From contig JANQFF010000103.1 in assembly GCA_028277965.1 (NCBI GenBank), positions 35,042 to 99,041 on the forward strand: 64,000 bases of DNA, written 5' to 3'. Shown here in pieces: positions 16,235 through 24,645 of this stretch. Positions within the stretch are counted from its first letter, which is position 1, and each line of letters begins with the position of its first letter. A program made the position numbers and the translations under genes. The notes under the pieces were generated by a model. That model did no database searches, was not told where the DNA came from, and saw nothing but the letters and a program-made list of their open reading frames with translations. The stretch comes from Pseudomonadales bacterium (GTDB taxonomy: Bacteria > Pseudomonadota > Gammaproteobacteria > Pseudomonadales > Azotimanducaceae).

Positions 16235-19200
16235 CACGTCGGTCAAACGACCCGTTTTTGCAACGGTGATTTCTCTCGTGCTGGTGGCGTTTGGTGTGCT
16301 GTCTTTCAACTACCTGCCGCTCAGAGAGTATCCGGACATCAATCCCCCGCTCGTCAGCGTTTCGACAACCTATCCTGGCGCAGCGGCGGAAGTGGTGGAA
16401 ACCCGGATCACGCAGATCATCGAAGATCAGATCAGCGGGATCGAAGGGATAAAGCTCATCCGTTCGTCCAGTCGCGACGGACGCTCCAATATCAATATCG
16501 AATTTGAACTGGGCATGAACGTTGACCAGGTTGCCAACGACGTGCGCGACCGTGTTGCACGGATCGTGGATTCTCTTCCTGAAGAGGTCGATCTGCCGCA
16601 AGTGGCCAAACAGGATTCAGACGCACGCCCCGTCATGTATATCAGCTTGTCCAGCAAGCAGATGACTGAGCTTGCGCTGAACGATTACGCCAAACGTTAT
16701 CTGCTGGACCGGTTTTCGGTACTGCCAGGTGTCGCTTCGGCACGTCTGGGTGGCGGTGAATTTGCGATGCGGATCTGGCTCGACCGTCACGCGATGGCTG
16801 CCCGTGAGTTAACGGTTGAAGATGTCGTTTCCGCGCTCCGTCGCGAGAACGTGGAGTTACCGGCCGGTCTGCTCGAATCCTCCGCGAGAGAATTCCGTGT
16901 CCGGATGGAGCGCGGCTACGCAACCGAAGCGGACTTTGCTGCGCTCATCATAGGTACCGGGCGTGACGGACATCCGGTTCGCATGGGTGAGGTTGCACGG
17001 ATTGAACTTGGCAAGGCTGACAAACGGGACGTGTTCCGGATCAACCGTAATAATTCGGTCGGCATCGCGATCACCAAACAGTCAACGGCCAACACCCTGC
17101 AGACCCTGGAAGGGGTGAAGGCGGAGATCGCGCGTGTGCGGGAAAACCTCCCGGATCACATGGAATTCATTCCGAGTTCCGACGATTCCCTCTACATACG
17201 CGAAGCGATCAATTCGGTCTACCAGACACTGATCATTACAACATTGCTGGTGAGCATTGTCATATTTGCGTTCCTGGGCACGCTTCGCACGCTGATTATC
17301 CCTGCTGTGACTATCCCTGTCTGTCTCACTGCGTCTTTTATGGTGCTTGCGGTGTTCGGGTTTTCGGTCAATCTGATTACGCTTCTCGCACTGGTGCTGT
17401 GTATCGGTCTTGTTGTCGACGATGCGATTGTCGTGCTCGAAAACATACATCGCCGTATTGAGTCGGGAGAAGCGCCGCTGGTAGCAGCGTATCGCGGATC
17501 CCGCCAGGTGGCGTTTGCGGTCGTAGCGACGACTGCCGTTCTGGTAGCTGTGTTCAGCCCGATCATATTTCTTCAGGACAATATCGGGGTCATTTTCAGG
17601 GAGCTTGCGGCGACCATCAGCGGCGCTGTGATTTTTTCTTCCATACTGGCCCTCTCCCTGACACCTGTGATGTGTTCGAAACTCCTGAGGGACGACCCGG
17701 GGCGCAAAAACGCATTTGCCAGCCTTGTCGATCGAAACTTCAAGTACTTCGAAACTCTTTACCGGAAAATGCTCACTGGTGTCCTTAAAGCTGCCTGGAC
17801 AATGGTCCCCGTCGCGTTGGGGACGCTGGGGCTTGCCTGGTGGCTGACCACGGTGGTGCCCCAGGAGTATGCGCCTCCTGAAGACCAGGGAATGATCTTC
17901 GCAAGGGTGATCGCTGCCGAGGGAACGAGCCTCGAGAAAATGCTGGAGCACGTCACCGAACTCGAAGAGCCTGTGATGCAGATGATCGACGAGGGGATCG
18001 CCGAACGATTGCTCACACGGGTACCGGGTTTTGGCGGGACCGGTGCGAATAACGCGGTGCTGGTCATATCCATGACGCCCTGGTCGGAGCGTGAAATCAC
18101 AACGCCCGAAACAGCTGCAAATCTTTCGAGACAGTGGGCTGAAGTACCTGGTGTCAGAGCGTTCGCCTTTTCCCGCTCGGGCCTCTCACGAGGTGGTGGT
18201 GACCAGCCTGTCCAGTTTGTGATTGGTGGAACGGATTGGGACGAACTTGCCCAGTGGCGCGACATTGTCGTTGAGCAGGCAGAAGCCTATCCGGGGATAA
18301 CTCGCGTCGATACTGATCTCAAAGAAACCCAGCCGCAGGTGATAGTCCGAGTGGACAAAGAACGCGCTGCGGCGCTGGGTGTGTCCGTACAGACAGTCGG
18401 CCAGACGCTCTCAACCATGATGAGCGAGCGCCGGGTCACGACGTTCCTGCGGGATGGCGAGGAGTACGATGTGATTGTGCAGGCGCGTGACGAACAGCGT
18501 GTCAGCATCGAAGATCTCTCGAACATCTATGTCCGGTCGGCGACGAGTGGGGAGCTTATCCCGCTGGCGAACCTGATAGTCACGGAAGAAACGGCGGGAC
18601 CTGCCAGTCTCAACCGTTACAACAGAATTCGTGCGGTAGCGATACGGGCGAGTCTCGCGCCCGGGTATGCACTTGGGGATGCTTTGAGTTTTCTGGAAGA
18701 AACCGTACGCACCTCGTTGCCGGAAACTGCCCAGATTGACTACATGGGCGAGTCGCTGGAGTACAAAGAAGCGTCAGGAAGCCTGTTGTTCACGTTCGGT
18801 ATCGCTCTGTTAATCGTGTTTCTGGTGCTGGCAGCGCAATTCGAGAGTTTCGTCCACCCGTTTGTGATACTTCTGAGTGTGCCTCTCGCCATTGCAGGTG
18901 GGCTGCTGGGCCTGTACCTGTACGGATCCACGCTCAACATCTATAGCCAGATCGGCCTGGTCATGTTGATAGGGATCGCGGCGAAAAACGCAGTCCTGAT
19001 TGTGGAATTCATTAATCAGCTTCGCGACCAGGGTCACACATTCGAAAACGCCATCATCGAGGCTTCAGCGCTGCGATTGCGGCCCGTTGTCATGACCACG
19101 GTATCGACACTCATGGGATCGATTCCGCTTATCCTCGCGACAGGAGCAAGCTCAGTGAGCCGCAGTCTGCTGGGTGTGGTCATTTTCAGCGGTGTCAGCA

Positions 19201-19322
19201 TGGCAACTTTGCTCACGCTTTTTGTCGTTCCTGCTTTTTACCGCCTCGTTGCCGGACGAACGGGATCTCCCGAAGCGGTAGCCAGAGAATTGGCGGAACT
19301 GGAAAAAACCTCCGCCGGTTGA
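16221..19322 (+). CDS. RND efflux pump, inner-membrane subunit (HAE1/AcrB type)
   Basis: 1033 residues, the full AcrB-like length. MWLSDTSVKRPVFATVISLV is the typical first helix; LCIGLVVDDAIVVLENIHRR contains the paired aspartates of TM4 that carry protons. Two large periplasmic loops follow TM1 and TM7, and the C-terminal LLILA..QFESFVHPFVILLSVPLAIAGG block and IGIAAKNAVLIVEF are hallmark segments. It expels hydrophobic or amphiphilic compounds using proton flow. No outer-membrane factor or regulator is adjacent, so it may share a TolC-like channel. Translationally coupled to the adaptor. Confidence 0.95.
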   Translation: MWLSDTSVKRPVFATVISLVLVAFGVLSFNYLPLREYPDINPPLVSVSTTYPGAAAEVVETRITQIIEDQISGIEGIKLIRSSSRDGRSNINIEFELGMNVDQVANDVRDRVARIVDSLPEEVDLPQVAKQDSDARPVMYISLSSKQMTELALNDYAKRYLLDRFSVLPGVASARLGGGEFAMRIWLDRHAMAARELTVEDVVSALRRENVELPAGLLESSAREFRVRMERGYATEADFAALIIGTGRDGHPVRMGEVARIELGKADKRDVFRINRNNSVGIAITKQSTANTLQTLEGVKAEIARVRENLPDHMEFIPSSDDSLYIREAINSVYQTLIITTLLVSIVIFAFLGTLRTLIIPAVTIPVCLTASFMVLAVFGFSVNLITLLALVLCIGLVVDDAIVVLENIHRRIESGEAPLVAAYRGSRQVAFAVVATTAVLVAVFSPIIFLQDNIGVIFRELAATISGAVIFSSILALSLTPVMCSKLLRDDPGRKNAFASLVDRNFKYFETLYRKMLTGVLKAAWTMVPVALGTLGLAWWLTTVVPQEYAPPEDQGMIFARVIAAEGTSLEKMLEHVTELEEPVMQMIDEGIAERLLTRVPGFGGTGANNAVLVISMTPWSEREITTPETAANLSRQWAEVPGVRAFAFSRSGLSRGGGDQPVQFVIGGTDWDELAQWRDIVVEQAEAYPGITRVDTDLKETQPQVIVRVDKERAAALGVSVQTVGQTLSTMMSERRVTTFLRDGEEYDVIVQARDEQRVSIEDLSNIYVRSATSGELIPLANLIVTEETAGPASLNRYNRIRAVAIRASLAPGYALGDALSFLEETVRTSLPETAQIDYMGESLEYKEASGSLLFTFGIALLIVFLVLAAQFESFVHPFVILLSVPLAIAGGLLGLYLYGSTLNIYSQIGLVMLIGIAAKNAVLIVEFINQLRDQGHTFENAIIEASALRLRPVVMTTVSTLMGSIPLILATGASSVSRSLLGVVIFSGVSMATLLTLFVVPAFYRLVAGRTGSPEAVARELAELEKTSAG

Positions 19323-19409
19323 ATCGCGACGGCATAGGGAAATCCCTGAGTGGATGCTACCCCCCGATTCCGGTATATATGAAGGGTTAACCGTCAACTG
19401 GGAGGCAAC

Positions 19410-20462
19410 GTGTCCGACACTCTCGATATGCAGCTGGACTGGATGGATCGTCAAGGTGAATGGGGTACACAAGCATCACCCGGCAAACAGGGCCTGACAC
19501 TCGCCGACATCCAGGTCGGGGATTACGGCGAAACGCCGGAACACAGTGACAACATGACGGGCAGGCCCCGTGGTGCGGGTGCGCGGCCCGACTCTTACCG
19601 GATTGGTGGCTACTCAGTCCGCTCCAAACACGAAATCTGGCTGGACAATGCTTCTTTTCTCTATGAAGAAGCGCTCCAGCGGCAATGGAGTTCCGCAACA
19701 GACGTTCCCTGGGACACGATAGAACCGCTGCCGGATGATATTGAGCAGGCCGAGTGTCAGCTTGCGACGTTCCTGACCGAGGTTGAGTTTGTCGCCGGGG
19801 ATGTTCCGGCACGCTGGATCTCGCAGACAACCCCGGACTACTTCGAACCGCGTAACGTGCTGCTTGCCCAGATCATGGACGAAGCCCGCCACATGGATGT
19901 CTTTCGAAAGCGCGCACTTGCAAACGGGGGCGGGTTGATGGGTGCGACCGGTGGCACCGCGGGAGTGGTTGGCTCGATTGATCTGGCCAGGGACTTCACC
20001 GAAATGTCCTCCCGTCTGCACATATCGGGAGAAGGCGCCGTGCTGACCATCTTCAGGATGGGAGAAATGATGGCGTACAACGACGCGGAGAAGATGATGT
20101 ATCGACTCTGCGCCCAGGACGAAGCCAGGCACGTGGCGTTTGGTGTCATGCACATGCGCTACATGTCGGAAACTGCACCGGAACGTCGGGAGGAGATTGA
20201 GTGTTACCTCGATGAGGCAGAACGTCAGATTCTCGCCGGATCCCAGAATCCGGCCGGTGCGCAGGCTGAGAGTTCTGAATCGATGGCAATTCTCCTTGGC
20301 GGCGGCAAAGACAAATACGACGAAGGGGTCAATAAGCTGATCGCAATTCGCCGCCGTCAGCTTCAGGAATACCTGAAGCGGGTCCGGTCTGCAGGCTTTG
20401 GGGACCGGTTCGATAACGGTCGTTCGCCGATTAAAGACATGATTGCTGCGGCGGCTGCCTGA
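19410..20462 (+). CDS. Ferritin-like diiron protein, putative oxygenase catalytic subunit
   Basis: 350 residues. All six ligand positions of a carboxylate-bridged diiron four-helix bundle are visible: helix A E124 or E126, helix B E158/H161 in MDEARHMDVF, helix C E208 in SGEGAVL, helix D E238/H241 in QDEARHVAFG. An N-terminal segment of about 100 residues (WGTQASPGKQGLTLADIQVG) is shared with the next gene and is not a standard ferritin feature. The length and paired ExxH motifs fit oxygenases such as PaaA, BoxB or methane monooxygenase alpha better than storage ferritins. A GTG start follows GGGAGGCAAC. Three bases separate it from a metal-less paralogue. Substrate unknown. Confidence 0.75.
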   Translation: MSDTLDMQLDWMDRQGEWGTQASPGKQGLTLADIQVGDYGETPEHSDNMTGRPRGAGARPDSYRIGGYSVRSKHEIWLDNASFLYEEALQRQWSSATDVPWDTIEPLPDDIEQAECQLATFLTEVEFVAGDVPARWISQTTPDYFEPRNVLLAQIMDEARHMDVFRKRALANGGGLMGATGGTAGVVGSIDLARDFTEMSSRLHISGEGAVLTIFRMGEMMAYNDAEKMMYRLCAQDEARHVAFGVMHMRYMSETAPERREEIECYLDEAERQILAGSQNPAGAQAESSESMAILLGGGKDKYDEGVNKLIAIRRRQLQEYLKRVRSAGFGDRFDNGRSPIKDMIAAAAA

Positions 20463-20465
20463 GTT

Positions 20466-21536
20466 ATGGCCAAAGCAAAAGAAAAAGCACCGGCACCGCA
20501 GGTTCCAAAACCGGGGTTCAAATGGATGAACCGCACGAATCAGTGGGATACCCGGGTCAAGCCAGGTAAACACGGGCTGCGTCTGGGTGATCTCAATGTC
20601 GGGATTTACGGTGACATCCCGGAACAATGGCAGGATCAGACCCGGAACCCGCGTGGGGCTATCGCGAAGAGGGGTGTTCCGCCGCTCGGTTACTCCATTC
20701 GGGATAAAGCCGACATCTGGGCGGACTCAGCAGCGGATCTGTACGAAGAAGCGATCCAGCGCCGCTGGGCACCTGCCACTGATGTACCGTGGGAGACGAT
20801 CAGGCCCCTGAGCGAGCCCGTGGAAAGGGCGATCTGTCAGGTCCTCACTGAACTGTGCCAGTACGCCAACTGCGATATTGAGACCATCAGCCAGTGGCAG
20901 CACCAGATGGCCTATGGCTATCACGAGGTGAAGCAGTATCTCGCCACCGCGAGTTTCGATGCAGCGCGTATGTTTGAAGCCTATCGCAAGCGTGCGCTAT
21001 CGAACGGCGGCGGGCTTGGCCTCGAAGGTCCGGGTGAAGTCAACCGCATGATTCTGGAAAGCCGGGGTGGCTGGAGTGAAGCGGTGACGTATCTCTTCCT
21101 GATGCGAGGCACGTTCACGATGACGATGCTGAGGTATCTGGAGAAGTACGCCTACAACGAAGCAGAGCGGTCGATTTACGAAAAAGCACTCGAGTGCAAA
21201 GCCCGGCAGATGACCTACGGGCTCGAACATCTCCAGTACTCCATCGCCCATGGCGATGAACGCCGCGCGATCATGCAGACACTGCTTTTCATTGGCGACC
21301 GGGTCTGGAACAGGGAAATGAAAGACCATGTCCTGCGTGAGGCGCTCTCAATCGTGTTTGCCGGGGATCTCGTGCACGCCCCGACAGAAGGTTATGCGGT
21401 CTACAAAGCGATGATGGGTGACTTCATGCACGCCTACATGGATACATGTAAGTGGCTGGGTGTGGAACGCAATCTCGAAATGATCCCGGCCAGTATGACG
21501 TCTTATCTCTTCGAAGGTGCGGGAAGCCGTGGCTAA
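20466..21536 (+). CDS. Ferritin-like paralogue lacking all diiron ligands, putative structural subunit
   Basis: 356 residues, clearly homologous along its whole length to the preceding protein (shared motifs KPGKHGLRLGDLNVGIYGD, LYEEAIQRRWAPATDVPW, FRKRAL/YRKRALSNGGG, AYNDAE/AYNEAE). In a gapless alignment every metal ligand is replaced: helix A Glu by Q132/A134, helix B E/H by A166/M169, helix C Glu by G215, helix D E/H by K245/Q248. Loss at every site, with the fold otherwise conserved, argues for a selected non-catalytic partner, as in MmoY or PaaC, and not random decay. An alpha-beta complex with the upstream protein is the natural inference. The 3' end overlaps the next small gene. Confidence 0.75.
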   Translation: MAKAKEKAPAPQVPKPGFKWMNRTNQWDTRVKPGKHGLRLGDLNVGIYGDIPEQWQDQTRNPRGAIAKRGVPPLGYSIRDKADIWADSAADLYEEAIQRRWAPATDVPWETIRPLSEPVERAICQVLTELCQYANCDIETISQWQHQMAYGYHEVKQYLATASFDAARMFEAYRKRALSNGGGLGLEGPGEVNRMILESRGGWSEAVTYLFLMRGTFTMTMLRYLEKYAYNEAERSIYEKALECKARQMTYGLEHLQYSIAHGDERRAIMQTLLFIGDRVWNREMKDHVLREALSIVFAGDLVHAPTEGYAVYKAMMGDFMHAYMDTCKWLGVERNLEMIPASMTSYLFEGAGSRG

Positions 21537-21954
21537 ATTCCCATCCGTTGCGTGGTTTGACGCTGTCCGGAATGTCTTCAATTCGGATGACAAGTACCAG
21601 GGAGCCGGAGGTGGGAAGTGCGACTGTATTCTCGGGGTCAAAGTCGGAAAAGACGAGTTTCTGGTGACGTTCGAGGGTTTTGAGGTTGTCCAGGCGGAAA
21701 AAACAAAGAATCTCGGGGCCGCCGATTTTTTTCTCGAGATGGCGCCCGCTGATTGGAAGGAGATGCTGAAAGACATTGCCGCCAACGATGGGGCTACGCT
21801 GCATTACACGCTCAACACCCTGGACCTCGACCGTGAAGAGGGACTGTCACATTCTCTCCACGGCGATCAATACCGGGAGGATCTCTTCTTCCGGTACAAC
21901 CAGACCATTCAATTCTTCTTTGACGCGTCTGCACGCGTCAAAACCACCTACTAG
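21529..21954 (+). CDS. Small SCP2-like protein 1
   Basis: 141 residues from the GTG at 21529; a GTG 12 bases earlier is an alternative start. Both overlap the end of the preceding ferritin-like gene. The sequence has a helix (FPSVAWFDAVRNVFNSDDKY), alternating strands (ILGVKVGKDEFLVTFEGFEV) and MAPADWKEMLKDIAANDG, a pattern that resembles sterol carrier protein 2 folds, where a WxxxL helix closes a hydrophobic tunnel. It shares the order and key turns (TFEGFEV/TFEAFEI; DWKEML/DWNAYL) with the next gene, so the two are probably paralogues. A lipid- or acyl-presenting subunit is inferred, not shown. Confidence 0.62.
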   Translation: MAKFPSVAWFDAVRNVFNSDDKYQGAGGGKCDCILGVKVGKDEFLVTFEGFEVVQAEKTKNLGAADFFLEMAPADWKEMLKDIAANDGATLHYTLNTLDLDREEGLSHSLHGDQYREDLFFRYNQTIQFFFDASARVKTTY

Positions 21955-21987
21955 TCCGGGTTCAAGGCAGAAACAACAGGAGGGACG

Positions 21988-22386
21988 ATGGCAAGGGCAA
22001 AAGCAAACCTCGATTGGCTGGCCAAAGCCCAGAAGTCGCTCAATGGCGATCCGGCCTATCGCAAACTCGGATCGACGGACGTCAAGCTCGGGTTTGAGAT
22101 AGGTGAGGCAGCAAAGGTTGTTACTTTTGAGGCTTTTGAGATAACGGATGTTGCGGACGTTGACGCACCGGATCTCCGCGACGCTGACATTGTCATCCGC
22201 ATGAGCCCTAAAGACTGGAATGCGTACCTGCGTAAACGCAAGGCAGGGAAAGGTCCGACACTTCTTTCTCTCGATCTCGAAAGTCACGTCATTCAGGCCG
22301 CTAATCCACTCAAACGTCTGATGCTCGAGCGTTTCAGCACGTCCCTTCAGGCATTTATCGACAAAGGCGCGCAGCTTGCGGCATGA
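21988..22386 (+). CDS. Small SCP2-like protein 2
   Basis: 132 residues after a strong AGGAGG. It repeats the layout of the previous protein: WLAKAQKSLNGDPAYRKLG, VVTFEAFEITDVADVD, DIVIRMSPKDWNAYLRKRK, then LLSLDLESHVIQAANPLKR and a C-terminal helix. These match the general SCP2 sterol-transfer fold. In context with two ferritin-like subunits, it may deliver a hydrophobic substrate to a diiron site, or be a regulatory component. Followed by a REP-like hairpin that separates it from the zinc-ribbon gene. Confidence 0.65.
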   Translation: MARAKANLDWLAKAQKSLNGDPAYRKLGSTDVKLGFEIGEAAKVVTFEAFEITDVADVDAPDLRDADIVIRMSPKDWNAYLRKRKAGKGPTLLSLDLESHVIQAANPLKRLMLERFSTSLQAFIDKGAQLAA

Positions 22387-22388
22387 AC

Positions 22389-22459
22389 ATCCCATGCTTG
22401 TGGGATCGCGGCTAAAGCCGCTTCGCTATCTCTCTGTGGGAGCGGCTTTAGCCGCGATC
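22389..22459. repeat. REP-like hairpin pair
   Basis: Two facing copies of the GAGCGGCTTTAGCCGCG element (about 22404-22425 and 22438-22459) form a large inverted repeat, preceded by a small ATCCCA/TGGGAT hairpin at 22389-22406. It lies between the SCP2-like gene and the zinc-ribbon gene and could reduce readthrough or stabilise the upstream message. Confidence 0.85.
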
Positions 22460-22462
22460 TGA

Positions 22463-22741
22463 ATGCCGATCTACGAGTTCAGGTGCTCATCGTGCGCTGA
22501 AGTTAGCAGCAGGATGGCATCGATTGGCGATGCGCCTAAAACGGTTAAGTGTGACCAGTGCGGAAAAGAGGCGCGACGTATCATCTCCCGTCCGTCCGTT
22601 CACCTGTCAAACCTGAGCAAAGTCGAAAAGCTCGATCCGAAATACGACAAGATGGTCGACAAGGCGATGAAGAATACCGCCTCTGCGGATCCGGATCGGT
22701 ACCTCAAGAAAATGAAACCCTACTCGGAGGGTAAGCCGTGA
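22463..22741 (+). CDS. FmdB-family zinc-ribbon protein
   Basis: 92 residues starting MPIYEFRCSSC, the classic FmdB N-terminus. C8/C11 and C30/C33 form two CxxC knuckles of a single zinc ribbon; a charged helical tail follows. FmdB was first named as a putative regulator of formamidase/acetamidase genes in methylotrophs, but its molecular role is unclear. It begins just after the REP hairpin and overlaps the next gene by four bases. It may be a regulatory or assembly partner for the ferritin-like pair (inference). Confidence 0.88.
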   Translation: MPIYEFRCSSCAEVSSRMASIGDAPKTVKCDQCGKEARRIISRPSVHLSNLSKVEKLDPKYDKMVDKAMKNTASADPDRYLKKMKPYSEGKP

Positions 22742-23547
22742 AAAAACTCACTACGTTGATTTGCCTGTTTTGTCCTGTGTTTGCGTTTGCGGGACCGAAA
22801 CTCTATGTCTTTGATTGTGGCGTTATCGCCATGGCTGACATCACCATGTTCAATCTCTCCAATGACGAGACTGATGTTCGGGAGTTGTTTGTGCCGTGTT
22901 ATCTGGTTGAGCACGAGAAAGGCCGGCTCTTCTGGGACGGCGGACTACCGAAACCGATGGCGGACGCACCCGGTGAGATGATGATCGCCGGGGGTAAGGT
23001 GCGGTACGAGCGATGGATCATTGATCAACTGGCAGACATGGGCGTGGGTATAGGCGATATTGAGTTTGCTGCTTACTCCCACCTGCACTTTGATCACGCG
23101 GGAGCAGCAAATTTCCTCACAGAATCCAGGGTCCTGATGCAGCGAGCGGAGTGGGATGCGGCGTTCAATGTCGAAAACGAGTTTATCGACACGAGCCTCG
23201 TCGATCAGATCCCGGAAGAGAATGTTCAGCTGCTGGACGGGGATTATGACGTTTTTGGCGACGGCAGCGTCCAGATTGTCTATGCCCCTGGTCATACACC
23301 CGGGCACCAGACACTTCTCATTGATCTCGAAAACACCGGTCCGGTGTTGTTGAGCGGCGATCTCTACCATTTTCGCGAAAACCGTTCGCTTCGTCGTCCG
23401 CCACACTTCAACTTCGACAGGGAGATGACCCTGAAAGCCATGGACAAGGTGGAGGCGGTGTTGAAGGAAACAGGGGCAACGCTCTGGATTGAGCACGATC
23501 AGGCGCTCGCAGACACTTTGAATAAGGCGCCTGACTTTTACGACTGA
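22738..23547 (+). CDS. Exported metallo-beta-lactamase-fold hydrolase
   Basis: 269 residues with a signal peptide (MKKLTTLICLFCPVFAFAG) and the zinc motif SHLHFDHAG (H115, H117, D119, H120), a second histidine in APGHTPGHQ and an aspartate in LLSGDLYHF. This ligand set and the two-metal pattern resemble the N-acyl-homoserine lactonase (AiiA-like) branch of the superfamily, so lactone hydrolysis in the periplasm is possible but unproven. ATG overlaps the fmdB-like stop by four bases, which ties it to that gene. Confidence 0.82.
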   Translation: MKKLTTLICLFCPVFAFAGPKLYVFDCGVIAMADITMFNLSNDETDVRELFVPCYLVEHEKGRLFWDGGLPKPMADAPGEMMIAGGKVRYERWIIDQLADMGVGIGDIEFAAYSHLHFDHAGAANFLTESRVLMQRAEWDAAFNVENEFIDTSLVDQIPEENVQLLDGDYDVFGDGSVQIVYAPGHTPGHQTLLIDLENTGPVLLSGDLYHFRENRSLRRPPHFNFDREMTLKAMDKVEAVLKETGATLWIEHDQALADTLNKAPDFYD

Positions 23548-23564
23548 TGCTGTGAGGACCTGAC

Positions 23565-24197
23565 ATGATTCTCCGCCTGGGTGCCGGATTTGTCGTCGGA
23601 TTTCTGCTCCTGCTGGGACTTTTTGCGGTAGTTCAGCACTACGTTCTCCAATCGGGTGCGGTCGAGTTGCCGTCAGGTGATCCCTTTATGGCGCACCTGG
23701 CCAACTATCGGGAACACTGGATCATGGAAGGCCTGCACCTCATTCCAGGGTTTATATTCTTTGCGGTTGCCCCATTGCAGTTCATTTCCTGGATCCGGCG
23801 GAATCATGCTGCGGTTCATCGTGTTCTCGGGCGCGTCTACGTCTTCTTCGGTCTTCTGAGTGGACTCATTGGCATCCTGATTGCGTTCGTTTTCCCATTC
23901 GGAGGCTGGCTCGAGTTTGTGTTCACCGTGCCATTTGGCGGATTCTTTCTGTTTGCGGCAGGTTATGGGTTCCTGCTGGCTCGTTCGCGTCGCATAGCGG
24001 AACACCGCAGGTGGATGATTCGTGGCCTGGCGGCCGCCCTGACAATTTCCCTGCAGCGGGTTTTCTTCGGTGTGTTGCTCGGCGCCACAGGTGCTGAAGA
24101 CCCACCGCTCATGTTCAGTCTTGCCATCGTGGCTGCTTTTGTCGTGATGATGGGTGGGGCGGAACTCTACATCCGGCGTTACCCCCAACCCGTCTGA
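23565..24197 (+). CDS. DUF2306 integral membrane protein
   Basis: 210 residues with five to six hydrophobic segments. HLIPGFIFFAVAPLQFI, then NHAAVHRVLGRVYVFFGLLS and AEHRRWMIRGLAAALTISLQR are characteristic of DUF2306, in which conserved His and Arg residues face the membrane helices and may bind heme or quinone (inference). Starts 17 bases after the hydrolase stop. Function unknown. Confidence 0.75.
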   Translation: MILRLGAGFVVGFLLLLGLFAVVQHYVLQSGAVELPSGDPFMAHLANYREHWIMEGLHLIPGFIFFAVAPLQFISWIRRNHAAVHRVLGRVYVFFGLLSGLIGILIAFVFPFGGWLEFVFTVPFGGFFLFAAGYGFLLARSRRIAEHRRWMIRGLAAALTISLQRVFFGVLLGATGAEDPPLMFSLAIVAAFVVMMGGAELYIRRYPQPV

Positions 24198-24209
24198 ATT
24201 TATGCGGTA

Positions 24210-24253
24210 TTGACATAAGTGAACATATTTGTTCATATGAACGAAAACGTTCA
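24210..24253 (+). promoter_or_regulatory. Promoter with twin BlaI-type operators
   Basis: A -35 TTGACA (24210-24215) is followed by two inverted repeats of the same form, TGAAC-N6-GTTCA at 24220-24235 and 24238-24253. Together they cover the expected -10 position and transcription start. Two tandem dyads that overlap a promoter are the normal layout for BlaI/MecI repressors, one of which is encoded 15 bases downstream. Confidence 0.8.
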
Positions 24254-24267
24254 CTAATAGGTGCTGC

Positions 24268-24645
24268 ATGACCGATCGATCCCTGTCCCGTCGCGAACGA
24301 GAGGTAGTTGAGGTCGTATATGCCAGAGGGGGTGCTACCGTGGCTGAAGTACAGGCATCGCTGAAGGACGACATTTCTTATTCTGCGACGCGCATGGTAC
24401 TGCAGCGGTTGCACAAGAAAGGCAAGCTGACAGCTGAGCGCGACGGCAATCGCTACGTGTATCAGGCGGTCACACCCACTCACGAAGCCGGTGTACGGGC
24501 GTTCAGGAATCTGGTCGATACTTTTTTCGCTGGCAGTACCAGCCAGGCCGTTTCAGCACTGCTGGGTGAGGAAGAGGAGATATCTGCAGAAGAACTCGAC
24601 GCGCTCGAGACTCTCATCAACGACGCCAGGAAACAGCAACGATGA
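24268..24645 (+). CDS. BlaI/MecI-family transcriptional repressor
   Basis: 125 residues. The N-terminal winged helix shows SRREREVVEVVYARGGATVA, a downstream SYSATRMVLQRLHKKGKL and ERDGNRYVYQA, which match the BlaI DNA-binding domain; the C-terminal helix is the dimerisation region where BlaR1 signalling leads to cleavage. Two inverted repeats directly upstream are likely its own operators. The next gene, an M56 peptidase with four-base overlap, is the expected sensor partner. The pair regulates itself; no beta-lactamase is adjacent, so targets lie elsewhere. Confidence 0.9.
   Translation: MTDRSLSRREREVVEVVYARGGATVAEVQASLKDDISYSATRMVLQRLHKKGKLTAERDGNRYVYQAVTPTHEAGVRAFRNLVDTFFAGSTSQAVSALLGEEEEISAEELDALETLINDARKQQR

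Noticed and set aside
17082-17951. Minus-strand frame of 289 codons inside the RND pump
   Set aside because: Shadow of a conserved gene with no family features of its own.
19614-20627. Minus-strand frame of 337 codons opposite the ferritin-like pair
   Set aside because: Spans two real genes and their junction; no plausible start or motif.
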